A DNA stretch of 64,000 nucleotides from Albugo candida (taxonomy: Eukaryota > Oomycota > Peronosporomycetes > Albuginales > Albuginaceae), in assembly GCA_905220665.1 (NCBI GenBank), contig CAJNAR010000145.1:806001-870000 (forward strand), written 5' to 3'. Position 1 is the first letter of the stretch. Each line of letters begins with the position of its first letter. Shown here piece by piece: positions 31,203-43,029 of this stretch. The notes beneath the pieces are model-generated. The model did no database searches. It was given only the letters and a program-made list of their open reading frames with translations, and was not told the origin of the DNA. The position numbers and the translations under genes were made by a program.

Positions 31203-32933
31203 ATGGTGGAGTTGACCTTGACGTGTCTTATCGTTGGTCATGGAGCGGTACTTTCGATTGATATCGACGGTGGTAGGCAGGTACATTTTCTGAAAGAAGA
31301 AATTGTGAAGAAGAAGCAGAAATCGATTTTTTGCGATGCAGATGAACTGACGCTCTATTTGGCGAAGAAAAACGGCGAATTTCTCAGGTCTAAGGACGCT
31401 GTTCGCTATCAACTATCCAAAGAAGACTGTCCGCAGGAAATCAAAGATTTTTACATGAGCGCGGAATCGTTCATGGATTCGCCTGACGAGTTGCAGGACA
31501 TTTTCGATCAAAATGTACCAAAAAAGAAAGTAATCCACGTGCTCGTTCAATTGCCAGGAAATGCTTTCAAACGTCAAAAAGTGCGTGAAGATATCACAGC
31601 TCTTTATGCGCAGAAATTGCGAGATGTGGAAATGAGTGCTCTCACTACGTCTAAAAAACTGGAAGCGTTTATTTCATCACCCTTACCTATGAAATACCCG
31701 ACCAGTGATGATACACTGATTAACGTGCGGCCGGACTTTTTCGAGCATTCTGAAGACAGATTTATCAAACCAGATGTGTTTCACGATGCTTTGAATCGAC
31801 GTTTTACGTTTTCGGATGCTGAAAGTGCAAATATTCAATGGTGGGATATGCTGATTCGAAATCCGATCGAAGAGACGGCATCTATTTTGGATATACCTCT
31901 TCTAGCTGGAAGAAATCAAATCGATAAATCTACTACGAAACGTTCAAAGCGACCAGACTTCCTACTGTGGCTGAATAATGTTTTGGTCATGAAGGGAGAA
32001 GAAAAAGGGCCTTTGGAGTTGGATAAAGCAAAGGTCGAATTGATTGCAAAAATGACAAAGATGCCCTTGCCCGTATTTGGAAAGACGCCGTTTTTGTTTG
32101 CATATGCCGCGGCCAATTCATGGGTGCAATTTTTGGTCATAGATCGTTCGTTAAATGTCAATGTGATATCACAGCAGCTCAATTTGACAGTTTTACGGAA
32201 TCGTATCCGATGTGTTGTATCATCGATCAACATTTGTCGGATCCTCAACCATTACCAATCTCTACTACCAGACGGAATTTTGCCAATGTATAAGCAAATA
32301 TCAAGAAGCAGCGGAAGTGTAACACTTTACGAAGACCACTTGTTAAAAAAACTCAACCAAGACCCTTGCGATTTTGAATCAGTAATGGCTATTTATGACG
32401 CAATAGGACGGAACCAAATTCAGTGTACCGTTCGTTGCAACTATAATAGATACAAACGAACGTTCAAATTGCAGCCAGTGGGTTTTACAAAGCTACCAAG
32501 CAATGATTTGGAGCTGGTTCCTGCGTTAATTTGTGTCGCTCGTGCTCTTGTTGGCTTGCATGCACTGGGGTACGTTCATAGGGATATCCGCTGGCCAAAT
32601 ATTTTGTGTTTGGGAGGCGATTCCTACATTCTGATTGATTTTGAAAACGCAGGTCGCAATGGTGATCGGATGCCGGATGAATTGTTAGAATCGCGAGTAC
32701 TCGACCCCTTGGTGAAGTCTGATGATTACGGGCATGTATATCGGTCTTGTCATGATATGTATCAGTTTGGTCGACTGATTGCTGATACCAGCGATCCATC
32801 GCTAGTGCAATTACAAATGAATTTGCAGAGTCATAACGTTGGCGAAAGATTTACAGCAGAAGGAGCGCTGAATTTCCTTTCAAACCTGCAAAAAAGAGTG
32901 CATGATGATCGTCTAAATGCAATGAAGGAATGA
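31203..32933 (+). CDS. Crinkler (CRN) effector with LYLAK header and kinase-like C-terminus, left copy
   Basis: 576 residues, intact single exon. The header (about 1-120) has the ubiquitin-like CRN start, the LYLAK motif at residues 51-55 (Albugo-type variant of LFLAK) and HVLVQLP at 112-118, which normally closes the CRN DWL part. No classical signal peptide is seen, as usual for CRNs. The C-terminal domain has a kinase-like catalytic core: HRDIRWPN (H459, D461) and, in place of DFG, DFENAG (D479). This resembles the CRN8-type D2 kinase-like domain. CRNs are delivered into host cells and often act in the nucleus; this role is family knowledge. The gene is flanked by repeat sequence, and its near-twin is inverted at 54749. 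Residues 16-37 differ from the twin. Confidence 0.88.
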   Translation: MVELTLTCLIVGHGAVLSIDIDGGRQVHFLKEEIVKKKQKSIFCDADELTLYLAKKNGEFLRSKDAVRYQLSKEDCPQEIKDFYMSAESFMDSPDELQDIFDQNVPKKKVIHVLVQLPGNAFKRQKVREDITALYAQKLRDVEMSALTTSKKLEAFISSPLPMKYPTSDDTLINVRPDFFEHSEDRFIKPDVFHDALNRRFTFSDAESANIQWWDMLIRNPIEETASILDIPLLAGRNQIDKSTTKRSKRPDFLLWLNNVLVMKGEEKGPLELDKAKVELIAKMTKMPLPVFGKTPFLFAYAAANSWVQFLVIDRSLNVNVISQQLNLTVLRNRIRCVVSSINICRILNHYQSLLPDGILPMYKQISRSSGSVTLYEDHLLKKLNQDPCDFESVMAIYDAIGRNQIQCTVRCNYNRYKRTFKLQPVGFTKLPSNDLELVPALICVARALVGLHALGYVHRDIRWPNILCLGGDSYILIDFENAGRNGDRMPDELLESRVLDPLVKSDDYGHVYRSCHDMYQFGRLIADTSDPSLVQLQMNLQSHNVGERFTAEGALNFLSNLQKRVHDDRLNAMKE

Positions 32934-34417
32934 GGCTCGATGGCATCGTAAATCACGGATGAGCTTTCTGTAACACTTTGGTTTAAATTCCGGAAAAGTG
33001 CAGGAAACAGATCGGGTCGTTTATCGAGTCATTTGAACTTGCGTGTTTTATTTTTGCCTCGCATAATTCATAATCATTGTCTTCTATGACTTTAAACGTT
33101 TTCTTAGCACCCTTGTGCTTGTTTCTCTGAAATTGGAGTGTACTATCTCATTCCGGTGTTCAAATCCATGAAAGCTGCTTTTGATGTGATCGTCACAGAA
33201 TGCCTATCGTAAATAAGGAGATAGTGCGACGCTTCCGTCACTGAAGATCTGTATGGGCTTCCATTGCTCAAAAAGTCTGATCCAAACAAAGTTAATTGCT
33301 CCATTGCTTCATTTACTTCAACTAAAGCGTTTTCCCTCGTTGCGCTCTCAATCTGAGACTCGATTCAAGAAGACCATCACAAACACAAATACCAGAGCGT
33401 TCCAGCTGCATGAAGGTCTTGTAAACAAACCGCAGAACGTTGACGTCAGAATGCAGACGCACTTTTCAGTAAAAGATGGAGACAAGTGTCCGTTGTATTC
33501 AGACAACGCAATATTATATGGACCATTTCATAGATTCTTCACAACCGCGACGTCGTCACTGCTTCCAAGACTAAAAGCCGCAACACTATCAGATGTTCTT
33601 CGTCTTTTGTAGCGGCACAATCGAATGGTCACACGCAGAAACGATCGCATAATCTCTAGACCGGTACGATTTTGATGGATTGATACGTAATAGGGTATGA
33701 GGACGAATCATTTGACCATAAGCTTGTAATTTCACGACCGCTTTCAGTAGTTTTTTTCGCTTCCTAGAACGATGCACTGCTTTGTGATGTTACTAGTTTT
33801 CGAGAATGTATACATCGTCAGTTGCATTTGTATATGACCCGATAAATTTTGCTATGAAAGCATATTGGCCGTATCTTTCGCTTCATGATTGTCGCGTTGG
33901 TGCTCTCAAAGTTGACACTATTTCAACAAGTATCATAAAAAGCAGGCATCGGTCCACCAATACTCATGTTCGTCTTATTCTTTTCCATCCTCTCGTACGC
34001 CAGCTATTTTATAGGCAATCGTATCCCAAATCTGCAGTCATCCTTTCATTGATGGAATGTATTTACAGTGACGATTTACGACGCAAACGGAATCCCGATG
34101 CAAACTTTGATTTCTTATATGCTGTCTATCATCAACCCGCAATGCGTAAAAAAATGTTGCCCGCCAAGCGCTGAAGAAGGAATTAGGCCGTTAGTTGGTG
34201 GTCGGAATTTTCCACCAAGGACGGTCAAAAGCCAACCAACAATTGAGCTAATCATTTGTGAGAGACTAGCCTGATAATTCATTGAACATGGGTCAGCCTC
34301 TTTTCACAGAGTACGTTAAATGAAGTTTGTTTCAATGCCATCTGAAAGGATTATCTATCGGTGAATTGCGGTAAGTGAGCTTGATGTCTCACCCTGCGTG
34401 TCGAAAATGTGTCTGCA
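32934..34417 (+). other. non-coding or decayed part of the left repeat arm
   Basis: Downstream of the CRN gene. Frames at 33253-33612 (119 codons) and 33806-34174 (122 codons) are open and preserved in the inverted copy, but the arms are near-identical, so preservation alone says little. The first is also recognisable in broken form behind the CRN pseudogene. I recognise no domain. They could be remnants of a neighbouring gene or element. Confidence 0.4.
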
Positions 34418-36350
34418 ATTTCCGATCAGCTGTTATAGCATGCCGCTTTGGTAGTTCAGACCCACGTCAAGTCCATGGTGCTGGCGTAAGATACGGGTGT
34501 ATAAAACTGAATCCTCTCCCGGTTTCCGATGCCAGGACGTAAAAAAATAACTTTTGCGCTTTCCGCTAACCGGCAATGCACTGACCAACCAATCGGGCAT
34601 ATACATTCGATTTTTCTGCTCTGCTGGTCAAATGTCCATGAGATATTTCATAACGGATACCTTGACGTACGACTGGTCGATATTTGTACTACAGCTGGCT
34701 GTGGATGCACTTATTGACAAATTTCTATACTAATGCTTTTCATCGAGTCTCCGTTTTCAGCTACTTCTGGAGATATATTCTTGATGGATTAGTCACATGA
34801 CACCCCAAGAATAGTCCTACTGTGTGGCCCTGCGCAGCTCTCCTGATGACGTCCCTGAAGTGTAAAGGAATCAAGCAGCCGTTTGTGTCCGAACGTGATG
34901 CACAGCAATTGGTCTCATTGGATGGCACATGGAAGCCCGTTTAGTTGTCTTCAGAATTTCCAACATATCCAGGGTATGCTACAATTTCTCTTCAGCTTCC
35001 TAGGTTGCAATGACACCCGTTAAGTGTCCTTCAAGCTCTCAATCACATTGTGGTTTCCGACTTGCTCTTCCTTCAGTGTACACTCTTATTCACCACTCTC
35101 TTCCTTTTTGCTCTCTTTTTGAGTAGTTTGCACAATCGGCTGGAAACAGTCGCCGACTCAAGTGTCTGCGGCATACAAATATCTCTACAATGATAATTTT
35201 GCCTATAGAAACCTGCCTGGCCTCTCACTACTTCTCAGTCGGACGCTTTGATGAGAGTTTGTGGCAGGTAAAGGCTGCTTGTATCGCTCGGCATTCAGTC
35301 GATCTTCTAGAATATGTTTGCGATCTATCGCAGTGCGATGAGGAGCTTCCAGTGAGTGAAGAGATCCAGGACAACGTGACTAGCGGGTGCTCGAACATCG
35401 TAGCTGTGTGTATACGTCAAAATATAGTCGATATTATCTTATCCAGCGGTGAAATTATGTGTACTCTACTTCTACTTTTACTGCTTTAGCTATCCAGAGT
35501 ACAGCGCGTTTGATTTCACAAGCCCAACATCTAATGAAAGTAAACACATTCCATGATCTTTTGTAAACCTCTGGCACACTGAATCGTTGTTTTCCTCTAT
35601 CCTCAGCATAAACGAAGATGATACAAACTACTGTAAGGAGCTTCTTCCAACACGCCTTCGACTTTCACTTCGTCGATTTCTGTGACTGGCACGCCACTAA
35701 GATTGCCATACGCCGCATCCATAAGGTATGTGGCTCGCATACAGGAGACTCCGCCCCCTATTAAGAGTCCTTTGCACAACGAGATGTTGGATTTTCCAGA
35801 CGAAGGACTTCACCTGCACATATCAAGAGAATTCTACGGTGCCATGTAATATTCATCTCGAGTTTTGAGGACTGTAAGCCATTTTTTCGCTTTTCGTGAG
35901 CCTTATCGCAAAATACAATCCACCACACCCTTCCGATGTCATAAGCAACAGGTAACTCAGCAGAAGAATCAACAAAGGGTGTTGTGGGAGAGCACTCGGG
36001 TCGATTTTAAGCTGGCGAGTCGATTTGCCTTTGAAAAATTCGCCATTGGAATGGACCGAGTTAGGATCTTCTGCAGAAGCATCAAGCTCCTGAGGTACGT
36101 CACGCTGATTGTAATAATTGTGACCTGAATTTTCTATAACTATGGTAAGGCCAGCGCAGTGTTGTATATGTATGTATGTATGAGAGGGAACTCTACAACG
36201 CGGCGAAAGCAATTGGTCAAAAACGGCAGGGAATTCCTATTACATTTAGTGTGAAATTCAATGAGATGTCTGCCATTCGCTTTGAACTCGACGAAAGCTT
36301 CAAGTCTAGGGTTACAACCACATAGAAAGAGAAGGTGAGCGAAGGTGTAG
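34418..36350 (+). repeat. inner arm of the inverted repeat, left copy (diverged)
   Basis: Homologous, by many shared words, to the reverse complement of about 50455-53266 (roughly three quarters identity where I aligned it by eye, with large indels). Matching parts include 34440-34740, 35190-35500, 35740-35850 and about 35860-36120. Frames such as 35190-35489 (with DEELPVSEE) have counterparts in the right arm but are disrupted in both. No intact gene is supported. Confidence 0.75.
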
Positions 36351-36540
36351 AATTTTCTGGTTGAAGTACACGCTCACCATATTACTTGTAAATACTTCGA
36401 TTCAATTAAAAGACATGTGCGCGAGTAGCTGTTGCAGTTAGCCATGACTCGAATGCAAGCATCGATGCAGCAGCATGAAATGTATGTATGGAACTTAAAA
36501 CCGTCTTTTACACAAGAGATACAAGGGCCAAAAGCCTGTT

Positions 36541-38087
36541 TCAAAGCAGCGCGGAGATTACTGCAGACAGATCGCCAGCGTGTGTATCCAAAAGCGCGTG
36601 GTTCTTGATCGAGTCCGTAAATCCCATTTCAAGCAGAACACATTGCTCTGTTTTCCATTTCGAATTCTCGAGTGCAAAATCTTCTTTTTTGTCGGAGACG
36701 ACGATCACAGTTGCATCGTCAAACTGCTTCGGTGTGACGCGAGGATGGAACAGCTTGTGTTCCAAGGCTATGACATTCGATGTCGACATATTCGAATCGA
36801 TCACATTGATATCAACCCAGATCCGCTGTCCAAAACGAACATTGTCTTGCGTACTTAAACGCCAATATCCGGTATATCGACCTGGTTGGTCAGGCGCAAT
36901 CATTCGAATACAAATTTCGATAGTATTTCCAGGAGCAATGTGCGGGACCAACACAGTGTCGGGTGCCTGTAATCTGTCACCTCCGACGCATATTAGATGT
37001 ACTCCTTGCGGCCACCGCTGTAATTTACATAACGCTTGAGTATCAAGTACAGATGGTCAATGACTCGACTTACAGTAGGGCCAGGATTGCGAATCTTCCA
37101 AATTTTGTCAAACGGATATTTCGGAGGAAGTACTGTTCCGTCCGGACACGTCACATCTTCTTCAAAAATCGCGAAACATGCTTCTATTTCTGCTTCCACT
37201 TCTTTCCTCGTAACATTTTCGAAATAATCGCTTGACGACAAAACTGAACGATTGTTACTTAATCCGTGTTTTAGAAGTTCCGTAATTCGGGTTACGCGAG
37301 CGAGTGATTTTGGGCACTTTGCAATAACGATATCTGCCAACGTATCCAAAAGTCGATAGTTTTCGGCAGTTCGTAACTCCGCGACAATGTCTCGTTTCTA
37401 TATAACCCGTTAGCATTTGACCTGTCGGTTTTGTAAGTTGTCATACATTTTTCATTTGCATCAAAAAGTGGAAGAGATAGCTTGAAAGCTACAACGACAA
37501 ATAATATCAGCTCAAGTATATCGCAATAATCAAAAGGGGAAAACCTCTGAATCCGTGAAAATTTGTAATAGAGCTTCTTGCATGCCTTCCTCATTCAGTA
37601 TCACGGCAAGGTCCGATTGCAGTTGATAATACTCTGGTCCAGCCTTCCAGGTTACCAATAAATCGTGTAATTCACTCAACAAAGTTAACGTTCTGGTATT
37701 CTCCACATCAGTGTTTTTCTCAGTGCGCAGCATCGCTTGTTTTGGACTCGGAGTCTCTACAATGATTCGGCAGATAGAGTCAGACTCTTGTCGCCCATTG
37801 AGAACAGCGATTTCTCGAGATAAACGCAATCCTTCCTCCAATTCCTGATCATTGGTGACACAAATCTTTTCCTCCTCGTCGTCCAGGTAATAAATCTGGA
37901 GAGCCGATTCAGAGGTCCCGCTAATTTGAAAAATGTGACAAATATACTCTTTCAAATGATCAAGTTGCAATGAGTTCCAATCCTTTATATCTCTTGATTC
38001 ACAAACATGCAACGTCTTATTAACAGCGAATACTTTCACGCGTCGCAGGTCATTCTTCTCTGGGTAAGAGATTTTGAGCGTCGCCAT
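36541..38087 (-). CDS. NBR1: NBR1-like selective autophagy receptor (PB1 + NBR1 domain + UBA)
   Basis: Three exons, 38087-37545, 37397-37074 and 37017-36541, phase 0 throughout; 447 residues. The start is the ATG of MATLKISYPEKNDLRR. Residues about 1-110 form a PB1 domain, with the acidic OPCA-like part YYLDDEEEKICVTNDQELEE. The NBR1 four-tryptophan domain spans the second splice: CPDGTVLPPKYPFDKIWKIR and NPGPT, then RWPQGVHLICVGGDRLQAPD, PGRYTGYWRLSTQDNVRFGQ and RIWVDI. A UBA domain ends the protein (CVLLEMGFTDSIKNHALL). NBR1 gathers ubiquitinated cargo for autophagosomes. No ZZ zinc finger is seen between PB1 and the NBR1 domain, where plant and animal NBR1 have one, and no clear LC3-interacting motif was found. 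The first intron donor (GTTTTC) is weak. Confidence 0.88.
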
Positions 38088-40205
38088 TGTAATGTCGCTT
38101 CTTTGCGATGTCGTTTCTTGTGATGTCGCTTCTTTTTGATCAAAAACGATAAAGCTTCTGATTGGTTGACCAGATGATGCGACTATACAGTCGAGAATAT
38201 AAATTGCCAAGACATGGATAAAGATAGATGAAGAGCCTCTCGGCTTCTTATACTGGTTCCGGTGAAGAGAAAACTAGATGCGCTATTGTGTATGAGCATC
38301 TCAAATTGGTTTTTTGAACCCCACGAGTGCGGACTTGAGCGATAAGCTGCATTTATTGACACCCGGGTAACAGCTGTGATCGCTGCCAAGCTTACAGCCC
38401 GACTGGAGACGAAGTGCTGGCAGTAACAAGTCATAAGATTGTTGAATATCCATGTCGTAGCACTTGCTGTCTAGGACGCGTTTACGACTGGAAGGAGGCA
38501 TGCAGAAGCGATAATTAAGCGATTTTTAAGCGATCAACGATGAGAGCCGGGCTTGATCGATCGCTATTCTAGAGCTTTGCGTTCATCTTCGTGTGAAGCG
38601 TACATTACTCATATGATGATATTTTCGCATATCAACGAACTTGTGCAACTACTGCCACATTTGCCCTTGTTATTGTGGTATGTTAGCCACGACTCAAACC
38701 TTGTGCAATAAGTCAAATCTGTTAGCATTTTGCACGGAATTTTAAATGCATTATAGCAAGCATTCTATTGAAAGGGCAAAATGCATCAAAGGAATTTTTA
38801 GATAATGACTAGCCGTACGATACCACGCACAATTTTATAAGAAAAGAACCTTTCACGCATAGCTGTTAGGAAGTAGGAGGACGCGTAATCAGCAAAGTGA
38901 ACCGAACACAAAGTGTGGCTTTGTTTTTATCAACACTCGATAATCCAGGACCAGACAAGCTGATTGATTGCAATTGAGCAATAGGCAACAAGGGATAAGT
39001 GATCCGTGTTAACTGAAACTAATGTGCAATCCAGCGTGGCGTATTTCATTTTTCAACAGGCTTCAGAATCAGCCGGCGACAAACGGACGAACCGATAGGC
39101 CACAATATGTGTTTTGTTCGTCCACACTATGAACGAGGGATGCAGCTGTTTATTTGATCTAGTGCAGCTGAAACGTGATACCATCATGCATTTTTCTTCG
39201 TCGATGAAACAGCAATAGCTTACGGAATTGATTGGCTCAAACTTTTCGTTTCGGGTACTAATGACCTAATCGTCGTCGAAAGCGAGATTCAATTTCGATT
39301 AAATCTTAGTATTGAAGTGAAATTGTGACACACAGTAATGCTTACGACGTCTATATAAAAACCCACCGAGCCTTTAAAAACCTCGCTATTTTTCTTTTGT
39401 AATTTTCTCTTCCGAATAAAACCTTGATGTGACTTCAAACCTCATATTCCCCCTCCACCTTTCAATCTAAAAGTGTAACCCGACTATCGCTGAAAGCGCT
39501 TCCTAAGATTTCTTCTCGCCTTACTTACAAGCGGATATCAGCACATTTAGCGCACGCTCACGTAGATTTTCGCCGCTTATAGTCTTTGTGTCACTTGTGA
39601 CGCCAACGTGTCTTGTTACGCACTCCATTTATCCTCCAAATAAGTGCAATTTCTGCGTTTTGCGGTGAATTTGTGACCATCGATTGGCGAATCCCATTAA
39701 GGCACATCAAAAGTATTTGCCGTTTGACTTGTATACTTTTACGAAAGCATTTTATTGCACTTAAGCTTCACGCAATCTTCAAAAAATCGGCTTGGAAGTC
39801 AATCCCAGTAGACACGTTCATTCTTATCAAGGTATATATTCGACTGTGTTGCTTGCATTTTGTGTATTTAGTATAAGAAACAGAATACGGATGTCTTCCA
39901 ATCCTAGTGTGTAGAGGATTTCGTCGTCTATTCTGTCTCTTATGTTTATTATTTCGTCAGTGCGTGTCTCCCTCCCTCATTTCCCTCAATGCGCTTTGTT
40001 GCATCGCTTCTGCCCACTCCTGGACTCTGAGGTCAAGAGTTGAACCAGAAATGAGTGAGAGATAAAGTGGTTGTGTATCACCTTACGATGAATGCAGAGG
40101 GAGAGTGGAGGAAGATCAATGCGATTGGCTGTGTGTTGTATTAAAAACGAGTGGCATGTTTGCAATTGGATTAAACTGATATCGTTATCTGTTCTTAGAC
40201 TCATA
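38088..40205. other. divergent intergenic region
   Basis: About 2.1 kb between the NBR1-like gene (-) and the PNUTS-like gene (+). It contains a dispersed repeat at 38222-38776 (listed separately). A TATA-like word (CTATATAAAAA) near 39351, followed by a pyrimidine-rich stretch, may be the core promoter of the PNUTS-like gene, whose 5' leader would then be long or spliced. No other gene is supported. Confidence 0.4.
38222..38776 (-). repeat. dispersed repeat, copy 1
   Basis: The minus strand matches 56757-57284 on the plus strand along its length, with moderate divergence. Shared landmarks are GAATGCTTGC near one end, TATGAGTAATG, the word CGATCACAGCTGTTACC and GGCTCTTCATC or its variant near the other end. 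In this copy the frame corresponding to the small open frame of copy 2 is broken by stops. Confidence 0.7.
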
Positions 40206-42949
40206 ATGCTACCGCCCTCACAGCCGATGACAATGCCTCCAAATCAATCGTCTCAACAAAATCCCAACATGTTTATGTTCCCATCCACGTCGATGCCTTC
40301 GGAATCCTTCACTGCACTCATGAGTCGCAATCCGTCTCAAATGCATCACTCAATGCAAATGCCAATGGCTATGCCAATGTCCCTCCCAATGATGCCCTCA
40401 CATGTCCACACGACGCAATCGCCAACTCACAATTACTCACATGCGATGGCATTGGCAGTTAATCTTTTTGCGAATTCAAGTCCGGCGACTTCATCAATGG
40501 GAATGCCTGGACGGCATACCACGCACTCGACCAACATGAACATGTTGCCAAAAATGAGCACAAGTCTCCCTAGTGGTAGCCATGTCGAAGAAAACCGAAC
40601 GTTGGTAGGACACTCTACTTCCTCAATGGACGCTTCTCTACTACAAGCGAGTTTGGAACATCCAGAAGCTCCAAATTTACTAAAACAATATCAATTAGAA
40701 TGGAGAAATTGTAATGAAAAGCGTCGAGATGTCGACAATGAGCCAGTAAGTACGATTGAGAAACAATTACAGCCACTCATAGACAGCAAATGCCGTGTCC
40801 ATTCCTTGGTGGATGTCGAGACTTTCCTTGCAATTGTACAAGCTGCAAAAACGGAGACTGAACAAGCTTTTGTATTGGTGATCCTTCGAGCGACAACTCA
40901 ACTTGCAAGTTCCGCGTCATCCGAACAAAAGCGTCTGGCTAAAGCAACAGCTCGTGGGTTTGAAAAAAACGGAGGCTTGAAACTCGCCAGAAGCTGGATT
41001 GAAAAGGGAGTTGACAACAATCATCGAGATCTGCTCGTTTTGCTACTCGATGTATTACGTCATCTACCCTTACGGCTCTCAAGTATTACAGACGCTAGAA
41101 TCAATGAGCCAATTGTCAAACTCAAGAAAACCGCTCGTGACGAAATCGTCAAGAAAAGCGCCCAAGAACTGCTCAAGTATTGGCGAGCTCGATTCACCGA
41201 AAAGGAGATGGCGAGAACTGCAAATTTATCTTCCGCTAAAGTCTCTTCGGAGTTAAGTAATCTATCTTCCTCGTCGCCGGTGGGCACCAGTGCCACCAGC
41301 ATCCCTACTGCTCCACGAATTAGTCATCGCCCAATTGCATCAGCAAAAGCGATATCCAATTCCAAAGCTCATTTGTTCTCCAGAGACTCGGCTATAAATT
41401 TGAAAAAACGAGCCGTTAAGATCAAACACCTCGAACAATTGCCATTTAATGGCGGTACATCGGTCTCCAAAACGTCGAGTGATTTGATTGACAATCTCAA
41501 ACAGCGAAATGCTGTGAAGGAAGTCACTGCATCGACCAACAGTAGCACAAACAGTAGCAAGGCGAATAATGAAAATGCTGCTTTAAATGAAAGCTGTAGT
41601 GCTGCAAATGAAAATAAGTCTGTGACTGTTCCATCCGACAATAACCCCAAAAATGAGCAAGATGTGGCGATGCAATTACCGGCGATACAAAGCTTTGGAT
41701 CCGTTTCCAAAAGCGTCTCAAAGAAAATTCGATGGGCCGATGAACAAGGCGAAGAATTGGTTCGAGTCCAACTCATTGAGTCATGGCGGGATCATCTTCC
41801 GTCCACGGCTGGAATGAATGATGAAAGCTTTCAACATGCGAAATTACGGGAGCACGCCGATGAGCGCAATGCGCTTCAATCACAAAAGCAGCGAGTACAC
41901 ATACAAGCAACTCATGAGTGGTATACTCCTCCACTTATCCAACTTCCAGAGGCTATTGCGACCCGCTTGCAATCACCGGTAAAGACTGAAGAATATAAAG
42001 GACAGACCGCGAGGACTCGACACGAAATGGAGTATTTGGTGTTGGATGGTGAGACACCGCAGGCTTCTCCTAAAGAGTGGACACGAGGAGTCAATGAACG
42101 GAATCAATCTGGACCGCCCGTACCAATTCCACTGAGTGAGGTGGGATGACTCGATCACTTTTCTAGAGAATTGATTGCTTATTGATTGATTTGTAGATTG
42201 TGCACGACGACGAAGGATTCCCGCCGACTGAGGAACGCATCGGAGACGGGAGTGAGGAACATGTAACAGACAATAAAACGACCCTCGAAGACGATGATGA
42301 TCGAGATTACGGGGAGGAATTGGAAGAAGAGGCAGCATTACGAGACGCGTTGGGTCCACTAAAACGGAGTACAATCGCACTCCTCATCGAAAATGAGGAC
42401 TCACTACCTCAAATCTGTGAAGAAGCTCAACGCAATGGAAATCGTATTTCAGACGCACGTATTCTTGATATAATTGCTGGTAAACAAATGCGGAATCACA
42501 ACGGCTACTCTTCCATGCCTCATCCTCCAGCCGGGTATTATCATCCACACGGACCGCCTACGGTTGGGTATCATCCATACGCACAAGGTGCCATATCTCA
42601 TCGTATGCCACGTCCTTACTCCGACCAAATTCCATTGAAACGGAAATTGCCAGGATCTATGGGTCCCAACGGAGGAGGGATTTTGGCAGATGCCCCACCT
42701 CCATTCAAGCGTCTGATGCGGAAAGGACCCGCAGCATTAACGTGTATGTATCACTACTCTCCGGCTGGGTGCAAGCACGGCGCTGGGTGTCAGTATTCTC
42801 ACGACGTCCCACCGGGACCGTACCCGCAAAGCTTGAATGAGGTCCATCATCCTAATAATATGAATGGAATGCATCCGCCCATCTCGCATTTTGAGCCTGG
42901 TCGAATGGGATTTCAAGGACCAGCGAATCATCGACAGATGCGACGATGA
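40206..42949 (+). CDS. PPP1R10: PNUTS-like PP1 nuclear targeting subunit
   Basis: Two exons, 40206-42140 and 42197-42949, phase 0; about 895 residues. I prefer the ATG at 40206 because the 38 codons before it look unlike the rest. The N-terminus is Met/Pro/Gln-rich. A TFIIS N-terminal (LW) domain lies at about 157-328, with LKQYQLEWRNCNEKR and LLVLLLDVLRHLPL. Near residue 507, SKKIRWADEQGEELVRVQL contains an RVxF-type PP1-docking motif (KIRW), in the context found in PNUTS. The second exon ends with a CCCH zinc finger (CMYHYSPAGCKHGAGCQYSH). TFIIS-N, then PP1 docking, then CCCH is the PNUTS order. PNUTS brings PP1 to chromatin and RNA polymerase II for termination. The intron donor is GTGGGA, slightly atypical. 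Confidence 0.85.
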
Positions 42950-43029
42950 AAACGGCTGCTGATTGGTTTTTTATCCATAGAATATGACGTTTGTTTATAA
43001 ATAATATCATGATTATGTGCGATTACACT

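Larger units (their letters stand above)
31091..34417 (+). repeat. outer arm of long inverted repeat, left copy (near-identical)
   Basis: This 3.3-kb stretch matches the reverse complement of 53267-56592 almost base for base, including the CRN gene and all downstream frames. The main exception is a patch of about 65 bases in the CRN header. Homology ends at the outer side near 31091. At the inner side the identity drops sharply near 34417, while weaker homology continues. Confidence 0.9.

Noticed and set aside
32485..32799. Minus-strand frame of 104 codons, repeated at 54883-55197
   Set aside because: Antisense to the CRN kinase-like region; it is preserved in both arms only because the arms are nearly identical.
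36165..36182. Short TATG tandem repeat
   Set aside because: Only about four units; too short to be more than a common microsatellite.
37018..37073. Reading through this stretch as coding in the NBR1-like gene
   Set aside because: It has strong GTAAGT and TTACAG ends, and removing it restores the conserved NPGPT to RWPQG sequence of the NBR1 domain.
41369..41776. Minus-strand frame of 135 codons with hydrophobic stretches
   Set aside because: Shadow of the low-complexity Ser/Asn-rich part of the PNUTS-like gene.
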